Shown here: positions 43,514 through 51,927 of the stretch, piece by piece | Position numbering within the stretch: the stretch's first letter is position 1 | How the letters are laid out: each line of letters starts with the position of its first letter | Source of the DNA: DASRAU01 sp036005805 | Lineage (GTDB): Bacteria; Acidobacteriota; Polarisedimenticolia; Gp22-AA2 | NCBI GenBank assembly: GCA_036005805.1 | Contig: DASYQE010000086.1 | Location: forward strand, 1 to 64,000 | Reading direction: 5' to 3' | DNA: 64,000 nt | Made by a program: the position numbers and the translations under genes | The notes under the pieces: model-generated | The model's input: the letters and a program-made list of their open reading frames with translations, nothing else | Database searches by the model: none | Told to the model about the DNA's origin: nothing

Positions 43514-44135
43514 GCTCCACGACGGCGACTACGTCAACCTCGGCATCGGCATGCCGACCCAGGTGGCCAACCACGTCCCGGAGGGCATGCAGGTCACCTT
43601 CCAGTCGGAAAATGGCATGCTGGGCGTCGGGCCGTTCCCGCTCGATGCGGACGTCGATCCCGATCTCATCAACGCCGGCAAGCAGACGGTGAGCGAGACG
43701 CCCGGCTGCTCGTACTTCAGCAGCGCCGACTCGTTCGGGATGATCCGCGGCGGTCACGTCGATGTCAGCATCCTCGGCGGCATGGAGGTGGACGAGGCGG
43801 GGAACCTGGCGAACTGGATGGTGCCGGGCAAGATGGTGAAGGGGATGGGGGGCGCGATGGACCTCGTCGCCGGGGCGAAGCGCGTGGTGGTGATGATGAC
43901 CCACACCACCAAGGAAGGGGAGCCGAAGATCCTCAAGACCTGTCGCCTGCCGCTGACCGGCGTGGCGGTGGTGCACCGCATCATCACCGAGCTGGCGGTG
44001 ATCGATGTCACGCCGCAAGGGCTGGTCCTGCGCGAGATCGCGCCCGACACCACGATCGAGGCGGTGCAGGCGAAGACCGAGGCGCGGCTCATCCCCGATC
44101 CGCAGGGCGTGCGGCCGATGGCGGGGGTGTCGTGA
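43464..44135 (+). CDS. 3-oxoacid CoA-transferase, subunit B
   Basis: 223 residues from ATG 43464, inside the end of subunit A; a later GTG at 43492 would lower the overlap but lacks a better ribosome site. NLGIGMPTQVANHVPEGM and the catalytic glutamate in QSENGMLGVGP, then GGHVDVSILGGMEVDEAGNL, mark the beta subunit. It forms the active transferase with subunit A and continues the operon into a small unknown gene. Confidence 0.93.
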   Translation: MKSGSSSERLVTRAAAELHDGDYVNLGIGMPTQVANHVPEGMQVTFQSENGMLGVGPFPLDADVDPDLINAGKQTVSETPGCSYFSSADSFGMIRGGHVDVSILGGMEVDEAGNLANWMVPGKMVKGMGGAMDLVAGAKRVVVMMTHTTKEGEPKILKTCRLPLTGVAVVHRIITELAVIDVTPQGLVLREIAPDTTIEAVQAKTEARLIPDPQGVRPMAGVS

Positions 44136-44449
44136 CGCTCGTCCTGCCGTTCCTCAAGCCGCCGTCGGTCGTCATCGTCTACTTGCAGAACCCGCGCGAG
44201 CGCTACTGGGGCATCGTCCAGGCGCTCGACGCGACGGGTCTCTTGCTGCGCGGGACCGACCTGAACTCGTTCGACGACTGGGTCCGGCAGGCGGGAACGG
44301 GCGAGCCGCAGGAGGCGAGCACGCTCTTCTTCCCGCTGGCGCGCGTCGAGAAGGTGCTGGTGGACGCGCCGGCCGGTCCCGCCCCCTCGCTGCAGCAGCA
44401 GTTCGAGGCGCGCGTCGGCCGCCCCCTGCTGAGCTTCCTCGAAGCCTAG
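44132..44449 (+). CDS. Small conserved-looking protein of unknown function
   Basis: 105 residues, soluble, starting at a GTG that overlaps the subunit B stop. FLKPPSVVIVYLQNPRERYW and LLLRGTDLNSFDDWVRQA suggest a small beta-barrel front, with STLFFPLARVEKVLVD as a later strand. I do not recognise a domain family. Its coupling to the CoA-transferase operon may be positional only. Ends four bases from the convergent cyclase stop. Confidence 0.6.
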   Translation: MTLVLPFLKPPSVVIVYLQNPRERYWGIVQALDATGLLLRGTDLNSFDDWVRQAGTGEPQEASTLFFPLARVEKVLVDAPAGPAPSLQQQFEARVGRPLLSFLEA

Positions 44450-44459
44450 GCTCCTAGGC
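44444..44459. repeat. Inverted repeat spanning two convergent stop codons
   Basis: GCCTAGG-CT-CCTAGGC: both the + strand TAG at 44447-44449 and the - strand TAG at 44456-44454 lie in the arms. Short, without T runs, so not a convincing terminator. Confidence 0.4.
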
Positions 44460-46262
44460 GGCTTTTCCGGGACGCGGCGGCAGCTCGTCGGCGACGACGA
44501 TGCGATCGCGTCCCGCCTGCTTCGCCGCGTACAGCGCCTTGTCGGCCCGCTCGAGCAGCACGTCGAGCGAGCCGTCCACGGTGTCCTGGGGGTAGCAGGC
44601 GATGCCGACGCTGACGGTGGTCTGGACGACGGAGTCGCCGATCATCGTGCGCAGGCCGCCGATGCGCGCCTGCAGCCTCTCGGCGATGGAGCGGGCGCCG
44701 TCCCGGTCGGTCTCGGGGAGCAGCACGGCGAACTCCTCGCCGCCCCAGCGGCAGGGAATGTCGGCGGCCCGCATCGTGTCGCGCACCACCGCCCCGACCT
44801 TGTTCAGGTAGCGATCCCCCGCGAGGTGGCCGAGCCGGTCGTTGATCTGCTTGAAGCGGTCGAGGTCCACCATCACCACGGCGAAGCCGCTGCCGTAGCG
44901 CAGGGCGCGCGCCTGCTCCTCCCGGAGCTTGCGGCGGAAGAAGTCGCGCAGGTAGAGATGCGTGAGCTGGTCCACGGTCGCGAGCTGGTAGTTGCGCGCG
45001 TTGTCGATCGCCACCGCCGCCTGCTGCGCCACGGTGGTCAGCACCGAGACGTGCTCCACGCCGTAGGCGCCGATGCGCGGGCTCTGCACGCACAGCACGC
45101 CGATCGCCTCGTTGCCGTGCTCCACCGGCAGGGGCGCCGCGAGGATGGCGCGCACCTCGGGGTCGAGGACCACGGGCGCGCAGGGCAGCGAGTCCTTCTC
45201 CGCGTGCAGATCGGTGAGCATCAGCGGACGCCTCGCCTCGACCACCCAGTGGGTGAACCCTTCGCCGAGCGGCCGCTCCTGGCGCGGCTGCACGCGCCCG
45301 TCGCGCGCCACGAACTCGACGTAGGTCTCGATCGCCCCGCGCTGCCGCAGCGACAGGATCAGGTACGGCGCGTCGAGGATGCGCGTCAGGTGGAAGGCGA
45401 TGCGCGAAAAAACCACCTGAGGGTCGAGGCTGCTGCTGATCTCCCGGCCGATGGTGTTGACGGTCTTCAGCTCGCGGGTGCGTGACTGCACCTGCTCGAG
45501 GGCGCGGCTCAGCTCGGTGCGGGCGCGCGTGAGCTTCTTGAGCAGCGCCGCGGCGAACAGGATGGTGCCCCCGAGCGGCGCGAAGCCGCCGACGCCGGAG
45601 GCCGCGTACAGCAGGGCCAGCCCGAGGGCCAGCGGGATGGCGTAGATCTCGAGCGTCGGCAGGAGGCGCAGGTAGTGCCCGATGTACGGGAAGACCGGCT
45701 CGCCCTTGAGGGCGACCGCGGTCACCATCACCGCGAGGTTGGCCAGGCTATAGGCGGCGTAGAGGGTCGCGATGGTGCCGACCGTGCCCCAGGTCGCCTC
45801 GTTCACCGGCCACTCGGTCGCGAGCGTGCGCGCCGCCCACTGGCCCGCCCAGGCCGCCATCACCAGGCTGCCGGTGTTGAGCGCCGCCCCGGCCCAGTAC
45901 GAGTGGCGAGTGCACTCGGGGTCGAGGCGCCGCAGCAGCGCCCCGGCGATGCCGCCGATCAGGGCCACCGCCAGCGGCAGCGGCGGCGGCAGGACGGCGA
46001 GCGCCGTCAGCATGTAGGTCATGTCGAGCGAGATCGACAGCGTGGCGCGCGGGAAGAGCGAGAACGAGAAGAACCACGACAGGGCGATGAACAGGCCGAA
46101 GCAGGTGAGCGGCATCACCGAGGCGGCGAGCAGGTGCCGCGCCGGGATGAGAAAAGGCAAAGAGACGCCGATCGCCGCGACGCTCAGCGCGATCGCGAAG
46201 ATCGTGAAGCGCCGTTCCCCCGGGTCCAGAAACGGCACACCCTTTCCCGCGGCTCGTCCCAT
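44454..46262 (-). CDS. Membrane GAF-GGDEF diguanylate cyclase
   Basis: 602 residues from ATG 46262; the frame is open further up but overlaps a divergent promoter. About eight membrane helices (about 20-265), a short coiled stretch, a GAF domain (about 300-445) and a GGDEF domain with DLDRFKQINDRLGHLAGDRY and the active site GGEEF near 507. RAAD lies exactly five residues before GGEEF, the RxxD inhibitory site for c-di-GMP feedback. A cyclase making c-di-GMP in response to a small ligand or membrane signal. No EAL domain. Confidence 0.93.
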   Translation of the reverse strand: MGRAAGKGVPFLDPGERRFTIFAIALSVAAIGVSLPFLIPARHLLAASVMPLTCFGLFIALSWFFSFSLFPRATLSISLDMTYMLTALAVLPPPLPLAVALIGGIAGALLRRLDPECTRHSYWAGAALNTGSLVMAAWAGQWAARTLATEWPVNEATWGTVGTIATLYAAYSLANLAVMVTAVALKGEPVFPYIGHYLRLLPTLEIYAIPLALGLALLYAASGVGGFAPLGGTILFAAALLKKLTRARTELSRALEQVQSRTRELKTVNTIGREISSSLDPQVVFSRIAFHLTRILDAPYLILSLRQRGAIETYVEFVARDGRVQPRQERPLGEGFTHWVVEARRPLMLTDLHAEKDSLPCAPVVLDPEVRAILAAPLPVEHGNEAIGVLCVQSPRIGAYGVEHVSVLTTVAQQAAVAIDNARNYQLATVDQLTHLYLRDFFRRKLREEQARALRYGSGFAVVMVDLDRFKQINDRLGHLAGDRYLNKVGAVVRDTMRAADIPCRWGGEEFAVLLPETDRDGARSIAERLQARIGGLRTMIGDSVVQTTVSVGIACYPQDTVDGSLDVLLERADKALYAAKQAGRDRIVVADELPPRPGKAA

Positions 46263-46321
46263 CAGGGCGAATCTAGGGACCGCCCGGGAGAGCCGCAACC
46301 CGCCGAGGCGCTGTCGGATGG

Positions 46322-46351
46322 TTGACAGTGCCGCGAAGGGCGCACTAGGAT
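46322..46351 (+). promoter_or_regulatory. Promoter of the gene at 46362
   Basis: TTGACA (46322-46327) and TAGGAT (46346-46351), 18-base spacer. The GTG start is 11 bases past the -10, so the transcript would have almost no leader. Confidence 0.6.
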
Positions 46352-46361
46352 TCGGCCTCCC

Positions 46362-46664
46362 GTGAGTGCGCGCCCGGAACGCCTCATCCTGACCCTGCCT
46401 CCCGACCCCGCGTTCGCGCGTCTGGCGCGGCTGGCGGCGCTGCATTTCCTCCGGCAGCAGGGAGCGCGAGCCTTGGAGGCGCGGCGCCGCGCCCGGCAGG
46501 TCGAAGCCCGCTGCAAGGCCGCCCTGAAGACGGCCGCACGGGCCGCGGGGTCGCTCAAGCCCCTGGCGATTACGTTTTCGGCCGGGGCCCAGTCGCTGCT
46601 GGTCGTGGACAAGGGCGGACCGCGCGGCCGGCTGCTGGTGGTCCCGCGGCGGAAGACGGTATGA
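46362..46664 (+). CDS. Small protein resembling a cut-down RsbW-type kinase fold
   Basis: 100 residues from GTG 46362. The pattern LTLPPDPAFARLARLAALHF, an Ala/Arg-rich helix, LAITFSAGAQSLLVVDKGGP and a short end follows the layout of RsbW/SpoIIAB anti-sigma kinases, but the N-box (E-x-x-x-N) and the glycine loop that hold ATP are absent. It could be a non-catalytic binding relative or simply unrelated. Overlaps mtnP by four bases (ATGA), so the two are probably co-translated. Confidence 0.5.
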   Translation: MSARPERLILTLPPDPAFARLARLAALHFLRQQGARALEARRRARQVEARCKAALKTAARAAGSLKPLAITFSAGAQSLLVVDKGGPRGRLLVVPRRKTV

Positions 46665-47521
46665 GCGCGCCGCTCGGAGTCATCGGGGGCAGCGGCCTCT
46701 ATTCCATGGCCGTTCTCGAAAAGGTGGAGGAGATCCGCGTCGACACCCCGTTCGGAGAGCCGTCCGACGCCTACATCAAGGGCGTCATCGGCGGCCGGCC
46801 CATCGTGTTCCTGGCGAGGCACGGTCGGGGCCACCGCCTGCTGCCGACCGAGCTGAATTTCCGCGCCAACATCGCCGGCTTCAAGATGCTCGGGGTCGAG
46901 CGGCTGGTCTCGGTCTCCGCCGTCGGCAGCATGAAGGAGAACCTGCACCCGCTGGACGTGGTGCTGCCGGACCAGTTCATCGACTGGACGCGCCACCGCA
47001 CCGCCACCTTCTTCGGCGGCGGCGTCGTGGCGCACGTCTCCTTCGCCGATCCGGTGTGCTCCGAGCTGCGCGGCGTGATGCGGCGGTCGGCCGAGGGTGT
47101 GAAGGTGCGCCTGCACGACGGCGGCACCTACCTGTGCGTCGAGGGGCCGCAGTTCTCGACGCGCGCCGAGTCACACCTGTACCGCTCCTGGAACGTGGAC
47201 GTCATCGGCATGACCAACGTGCAGGAGGCGAAGCTGGCGCGCGAGGCGGAGATCTGCTACGCGACGATGGCCATGGTCACCGATTTCGACTGCTGGAAGG
47301 AGGACGAGGCGGCGGTCACCGTGGAGGAGATCGTCGCCCGCCTGCACGACAACGCCAAGAACGCCGAGGCGATCGTCACGCGCACGCTGGCGTCCCTGCC
47401 GGACAGGCGCACCTGTCCGTGCGGCAGCGCCCTGGCGCAGGCCATCCTCACCGATCGCGCCCGTATCCCCGCCGCGGCGAAGGAGCGCCTGCGCCCGATC
47501 GCGGGAACGCGGCTCGACTGA
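46661..47521 (+). CDS. mtnP: S-methyl-5'-thioadenosine phosphorylase
   Basis: 286 residues, normal. Splits methylthioadenosine, a polyamine by-product, into adenine and methylthioribose-1-phosphate in methionine salvage. GVIGGSGLYSM at the start, FLARHGRGHRLLPTELNFRA, SVSAVGSMKENLHPLD, CVEGPQFSTRAES and VIGMTNVQEAKLAREAEICY are diagnostic. A spermidine-synthase-like gene is elsewhere in the window but is not a clear polyamine enzyme. Confidence 0.95.
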   Translation: MSAPLGVIGGSGLYSMAVLEKVEEIRVDTPFGEPSDAYIKGVIGGRPIVFLARHGRGHRLLPTELNFRANIAGFKMLGVERLVSVSAVGSMKENLHPLDVVLPDQFIDWTRHRTATFFGGGVVAHVSFADPVCSELRGVMRRSAEGVKVRLHDGGTYLCVEGPQFSTRAESHLYRSWNVDVIGMTNVQEAKLAREAEICYATMAMVTDFDCWKEDEAAVTVEEIVARLHDNAKNAEAIVTRTLASLPDRRTCPCGSALAQAILTDRARIPAAAKERLRPIAGTRLD

Positions 47522-47547
47522 CCTTTTCACCCGGAGATTCTCAAGAC

Positions 47548-48465
47548 ATGTCCCTGCTCGTCGTCGGCTCGGTCGCGTTCGACACCGTCAAGACTCCCTA
47601 CGGCAAGGTGGACGAGGTGCTCGGCGGCTCGGCCACGTACTTCTCGGTCGCCGCGTCGTACTTCACGCCGGTGCGCCTGGTGGCGGTCGTGGGGAAGGAC
47701 TTCGGCGACGAGCCGATCCGGCTCTTCAAGTCGCGCGGCGTGGACGTCTCGGGCCTGGAGGTGGCGGACGGCGAGACCTTCCGCTGGAGCGGCGAGTATT
47801 CCGACGACCTCAACGACCGCACGACCCACGCCACGCACCTGAACGTCTTCGAGTCGTTCCGCCCGAAGATACGCCGGCAGGACAAGGGCGCGCCCTTCCT
47901 GTTCCTCGGCAACATCGATCCCGATCTGCAGCAGCAGGTCCTGGGCGAGGTGAAGCCGGAGTTCGTCGCCTGCGACACGATGAACTTCTGGATCGAGAGG
48001 AAGAGCGACAGCCTGAAGCGGCTCCTGGGCTCCGTGCACGGGCTGGTCATCAACGATTCCGAGGCGCGGCTGCTCGCCGGAGAGCTGAACACGGTGGCCG
48101 CGGCCCGTCGCCTCATGGATCTCGGCCTCAAGTTCCTGGTCATCAAGCGGGGCGAGTTCGGCGCCGCGCTGTTCCAGGGGGGACACTACTTCGCGGTCCC
48201 CGCCTACCCGGTGGAGCGCCCGGTCGATCCGACCGGGGCGGGGGATTCCTTCGCCGGCGGCTTCATGGGCTTCCTGGCGCGCGAGAAGAAAGTCGGCGGC
48301 CCGGCGATGCGCCAGGCGATGCTCTACGGCACGGCCATGGCCTCGTTCTGCGTCGAGGACTTCAGCCTCCGCCGCCTGGCCGCGCTGAGCGAGAAGGCGA
48401 TCGAGGCGCGCGTCGCCGAGCTCCGCGACTTCCTCGACGTCGACGGACCGCCGCGCAAGCGATGA
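47548..48465 (+). CDS. PfkB-family sugar/nucleoside kinase
   Basis: 305 residues from ATG 47548; the longer frame covers mtnP. LLVVGSVAFDTVKTPYGKVD start, GGSATYFSVAAS, and the anion-hole motif DPTGAGDSFAGGFMGF with the catalytic Asp. The family phosphorylates ribose, adenosine and similar sugars. Standing after mtnP with a 26-base gap it may handle a salvage product such as a nucleoside, but nothing in the sequence names it. Confidence 0.9.
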   Translation: MSLLVVGSVAFDTVKTPYGKVDEVLGGSATYFSVAASYFTPVRLVAVVGKDFGDEPIRLFKSRGVDVSGLEVADGETFRWSGEYSDDLNDRTTHATHLNVFESFRPKIRRQDKGAPFLFLGNIDPDLQQQVLGEVKPEFVACDTMNFWIERKSDSLKRLLGSVHGLVINDSEARLLAGELNTVAAARRLMDLGLKFLVIKRGEFGAALFQGGHYFAVPAYPVERPVDPTGAGDSFAGGFMGFLAREKKVGGPAMRQAMLYGTAMASFCVEDFSLRRLAALSEKAIEARVAELRDFLDVDGPPRKR

Positions 48466-49241
48466 CCCGGGGGGACGCCTCCGGGCACGCCGTCCGCCGC
48501 CCGCCCCGGCTCCTGCCGCTGGTCCTGCCGGCGCTGCTCGCGCCGGTCGCCGTCTTCCTGGCGTTCGCCCTCGCCGCCGCGTCGCCCGCGGCCGGACGCA
48601 TCGCCCTCCCGGTCCTGGCGACGCTCGCCGTCTACCCGGTCTTCGCCCGCTGCGTGGCGCAGGGACGCCGCGCCGCGGCGATCACCGCGGCGCTCTTGTG
48701 GGCCGCGAGCCTCTCCGCCTCGCTCATCACCCACACCGCCCGCGATCCAGCGACGGCGGGAGCGGGCGTGGTGATGGGCCCCGCGTATCGCGACGAGATG
48801 TTCGCCTTCATCTTTTCGGGACAGGGGCGCGAGTCGGACCCGGCCCGCTTCGTCCCGCAGCACCTGCTGCACGCCGGGATCTTCGCTGTCGCCACGCTCG
48901 CGAGCGGCGGGCTCCTCGGCCTGCTCATGGGCGCGGTGCTCGTCGGCTACATGTCGTACTACGTCGGGGCGCTCGCCTCGGGGCCGCACCCGATGACCGC
49001 CGGGCTCCTCGGCTGGCCGCCGTATGCCATCGTCCGCGTCGTCGCCTTCGTGATCCTCGGCGCGGTGCTGGCGCGCCCGCTCCTGGTGCGCCTGCGCGGA
49101 CGGCCGGAGCGGCTGTTCTCCGAGCCGGCCGACCGGCGGCTCCTCGGTGTCGCGCTCGCGCTGCTGCTCGCCGACATCGTCCTGAAGGCGACCTTCGCCC
49201 CCGCCTGGTCGGAGATCCTCCGGCCCTGCCTGCCGTCCTGA
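48462..49241 (+). CDS. Integral membrane protein of unknown function
   Basis: 259 residues, ATGA overlap with the kinase. About six membrane helices (LVLPALLAPVAVFLAFALAA; ALPVLATLAVYPVFA; AITAALLWAASLSASLI; FAVATLASGGLLGLLMGAVL; IVRVVAFVILGAVLARPLL; LLGVALALLLADIVL), with a large loop holding RDEMFAFIFSGQGRESDPAR. I do not recognise a family. Confidence 0.75.
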   Translation: MTRGDASGHAVRRPPRLLPLVLPALLAPVAVFLAFALAAASPAAGRIALPVLATLAVYPVFARCVAQGRRAAAITAALLWAASLSASLITHTARDPATAGAGVVMGPAYRDEMFAFIFSGQGRESDPARFVPQHLLHAGIFAVATLASGGLLGLLMGAVLVGYMSYYVGALASGPHPMTAGLLGWPPYAIVRVVAFVILGAVLARPLLVRLRGRPERLFSEPADRRLLGVALALLLADIVLKATFAPAWSEILRPCLPS

Positions 49242-49253
49242 ACCCCCGTCTCC

Positions 49254-49282
49254 TTGACACCCCCGGGAGCGCTCACTACGAT
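49254..49282 (+). promoter_or_regulatory. Promoter of ribH-nusB
   Basis: Perfect TTGACA (49254-49259) and TACGAT (49277-49282) with a 17-base spacer; ribH ATG follows 20 bases after the -10, with GGAG in the short leader. Confidence 0.85.
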
Positions 49283-49302
49283 GGCGCTCCCTCGGAGAAT
49301 CC

Positions 49303-49836
49303 ATGTCCCCGAACGAGATCAGCGGCCACTTCGACGGCGCCGGCATGCGCCTCGGCGTGGTCGCCGCCCGGTTCAACGACTACATGGTCGAGCGCCTCGT
49401 CGCGGCGGCGCTCGACGCGCTGCGCCGGCACGGCGTGCGCGATGCCGACGTCACGCTCGTGCGCGTGCCGGGAGCGCTGGAGATCCCGATCGCGGCGCGG
49501 CGTCTGGCCGCCTCCGGCACGGTCGAGGCGGTCGTGGCGCTCGGCTGCGTCATCCGGGGCGACACCGTCCACTTCGACCAGGTCGTCGCGGACGCCTCCC
49601 GCGGCGTGTCGCTCGCGGCGCTCGACACCGGGGTGCCCGTCACCTGGGGGGTGATCGCCGCCGAGAACCTCGAGCAGGCGATCGATCGGGCCGGCGGGAA
49701 GGCGGGCAACCGCGGCTGGGACGCGGCGGTGGCCGCCATCGAGATGGCCAGCCTGCTGCGGCGCCTCCCCGCGGCCGCGGCGCCCGCTTCGCCGGCGGCG
49801 ACACCCACCACCGCTTCCGCCGCGCGGAAGGATTAG
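49303..49836 (+). CDS. ribH: 6,7-dimethyl-8-ribityllumazine synthase
   Basis: 177 residues. Condenses 5-amino-6-ribitylaminouracil with 3,4-dihydroxybutanone phosphate, the penultimate riboflavin step; forms icosahedral shells in many bacteria. VAARFNDYMVERLVAAAL start, VPGALEIPIAARRLA, ALGCVIRGDTVHFDQVVADA with the catalytic His, and NRGWDAAVAAIEMA. The C-terminal ~25 residues are Ala/Pro/Thr-rich and not part of the fold. No other rib gene is beside it; nusB follows after seven bases, a common pairing. Confidence 0.95.
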   Translation: MSPNEISGHFDGAGMRLGVVAARFNDYMVERLVAAALDALRRHGVRDADVTLVRVPGALEIPIAARRLAASGTVEAVVALGCVIRGDTVHFDQVVADASRGVSLAALDTGVPVTWGVIAAENLEQAIDRAGGKAGNRGWDAAVAAIEMASLLRRLPAAAAPASPAATPTTASAARKD

Positions 49837-49843
49837 GACCGCC

Positions 49844-50323
49844 ATGGCGTCGCGCCACCAGGCCCGCGAGTTCGCCCTGCAGATGCTCTACCAGGCGGAG
49901 GTCGGCGGCATGCCGATGCCCGAGGTCATCGACGGCTTCTGGCGCCACGAGGAGCCGGTGCCCGACGACGTGCGCCGCTTCGCGACCCGCCTGGCGCTCG
50001 GCGCGACCGACTCGAAAGACGAGGTGGACGCGCTGTTGCGCGAAGGCATCGAGAACTGGCGCCTGGAGCGTCTCGGCACGGTGGACCGGGCGGTCCTGCG
50101 CCTCGCCGTCTTCGAGTTCCTGCACGAGCCGGAGACCCCCCGGATCGTCGTCATCGACGAGGCGATCGAGGTCGCGAAGCGCTATGGCGGCGAGGAGTCG
50201 GGACAGTTCGTCAACGGCATCCTCGACGCCATCCGCAAGCGCCTCGACGAAGCCGCGCCGAAAGGCGATCACGAAAGCGTCATCGCCCCTCCCGCCGCTG
50301 GCGGTCCCCCCGCAAAAGAATAG
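49844..50323 (+). CDS. nusB: Transcription antitermination factor NusB
   Basis: 159 residues. With NusE/S10 it binds boxA in rRNA leaders. ASRHQAREFALQMLYQAEVG start, WRLERLGTVDRAVLRLAVFE and PRIVVIDEAIEVAKRYGGEE, GQFVNGILDAIRK are landmarks. About 100 bases with no gene follow before 50425. Confidence 0.95.
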   Translation: MASRHQAREFALQMLYQAEVGGMPMPEVIDGFWRHEEPVPDDVRRFATRLALGATDSKDEVDALLREGIENWRLERLGTVDRAVLRLAVFEFLHEPETPRIVVIDEAIEVAKRYGGEESGQFVNGILDAIRKRLDEAAPKGDHESVIAPPAAGGPPAKE

Positions 50324-50424
50324 ATTGGTCCAAGGCCGCGTCCCCGCCGCGCGGCCCGATTGCGCCGTTTTGGGGCGGGCCGCGACCCTCCGCGCGCGCG
50401 CGGCGGGCAAGGAGACGAGTTCTC

Positions 50425-51927
50425 TTGAGCGTCGTCGGCAGTCTCGAAGATCTCTCCTTTCCGGATATCCTGCAGGTCGTCCACCTGAGCCGCCAGTCGG
50501 GCACGCTCATCCTCAGCGACCAGGAGGGCGAGCGACGCGTCCGCTTCCGCCACGGTCTCGTCTGCGACGCGAGCCTGGGTGCCGGACGGCCCCCGCTCGA
50601 CGAGCTGCTGATCGCCCGTGGCCTCGTCGCCCCGGCCGCCGTCGAGCCGGCGCGCGCGCTGGTCGCGAGGACGGGCGAGTCGCTGGCGGCCGCGCTCGTC
50701 GGACTCGGCGCGCTGTCGCAGGAAACACTCGATCGCATCGTCCGCGAAGAGCTGCGCGACCTGGTCCGCTCCTTCGTGCTGCTCCAGGAGGGAGAGTTCC
50801 GCTTCGAGGTGGACGAGTCGGACCCGCCTCCCGAGGAGGCGGCCGGGCTCGAGCCGGAGGCCATCCTCGGCGGCCTGCCGCAGGCGGCGCCGCGCTGGAC
50901 CGAGGGGACCGCGCCGGGCGTGCCGCGCCAGGTGCTCCTGGTGAGCGAGCGATCGTTCCTGACCCTGGCGCTGCGTGAAGAGCTGCAGCACGTGGGCTTC
51001 GAAGTCCTGACCTGTGAGTCGGCGGCCCGCGGCGAAGCGGCCGGGCGCGATCTCGCGGCGCGCGGCACCGCCTTCTTCCTGGTCTGCGACCTGGTGCTGC
51101 CCGACTCGACGAAGACCGGGTGGGGCGGAGCCATCGAGCTGGTGCGCAACCTGCGCGGCGCCGTCCCCGGGCTTCTCGCGGTGATGATCGGCGAGCTGCG
51201 GCACCCGAGCGCCGCCGTCATGGCTCAAAGCGCCGGCGCGACCGGCTACCTGGCGCTGCCGGACCTGGCGCTCACACCGTTCGAGGACGTGGGAGTCCGG
51301 GTGCGCGACTTCTGCGTGCAGCTCGGCTCGACCCTGTGCCTGTCGGACCAGCTGGCGCAGATCGACTGGTCCGCCGGCGGCCGGACGGTGCGGGTCGCCG
51401 ATCCACTGCAGCTCCTGCGCGGCCTCATCGGCGAGCTGCAGGCGGAGCCGGCCGGGGACGTGTCGCTGCTGGTGCTGCGGCTGGCCTCCGAGTATTTCGA
51501 GCGGGCGGCCCTGTTCGGCGTGGCCGACGGGCGCGCCGTCTGCCGCGGCGCGTTCGGGAAGCCGGTGGACGAGCGGATGCGCGGCGCCACCTTCCCGCTC
51601 GAGGCCGGCTCGATCCTCAAGGCCGCGGTCGATCGCGGCGAATCCTCGGTGGCCCCGGTCCCCGACGACGCCGCGAACGGGGCGCTGCGCGCCCGGCTCG
51701 GCCCGCCTGAGCCGAAGAGCGCCGCGGTGCTGCCGGTGCACGGCGGACAGGAAGTCTTCGGCATCCTCTACGGCGACAACGCGGTCAGCGGCGAGCCGTT
51801 CGACGACCTGCGGCCGCTGGAGATCTTCCTGTCGCAGGCCGGGCTGACGCTGCAGAACGCCCTGCTGCGGCGCCGGATCGCCAGCCTCGAATCGCGCCCC
51901 GCGGCGCCCCGGGAGCGTGCGGCATGA
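50425..51927 (+). CDS. DUF4388 protein with receiver-like and GAF-like parts
   Basis: 500 residues from a TTG at 50425, with AAGGAG upstream. The N-terminal domain (about 1-110: VGSLEDLSFPDILQVVHLSR, GTLILSDQEGERRVRFRHGL) is DUF4388, found in regulators of motility and gliding. A receiver-like segment follows (about 170-300; RQVLLVSERSFLTLALREEL, FFLVCDLVLPDSTKTGWGGA) with Asp at the phospho-acceptor strand, and the last part (about 330-485; PVHGGQEVFGILYGDN) looks like GAF. Overlaps the next gene by four bases. Confidence 0.82.
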   Translation: MSVVGSLEDLSFPDILQVVHLSRQSGTLILSDQEGERRVRFRHGLVCDASLGAGRPPLDELLIARGLVAPAAVEPARALVARTGESLAAALVGLGALSQETLDRIVREELRDLVRSFVLLQEGEFRFEVDESDPPPEEAAGLEPEAILGGLPQAAPRWTEGTAPGVPRQVLLVSERSFLTLALREELQHVGFEVLTCESAARGEAAGRDLAARGTAFFLVCDLVLPDSTKTGWGGAIELVRNLRGAVPGLLAVMIGELRHPSAAVMAQSAGATGYLALPDLALTPFEDVGVRVRDFCVQLGSTLCLSDQLAQIDWSAGGRTVRVADPLQLLRGLIGELQAEPAGDVSLLVLRLASEYFERAALFGVADGRAVCRGAFGKPVDERMRGATFPLEAGSILKAAVDRGESSVAPVPDDAANGALRARLGPPEPKSAAVLPVHGGQEVFGILYGDNAVSGEPFDDLRPLEIFLSQAGLTLQNALLRRRIASLESRPAAPRERAA

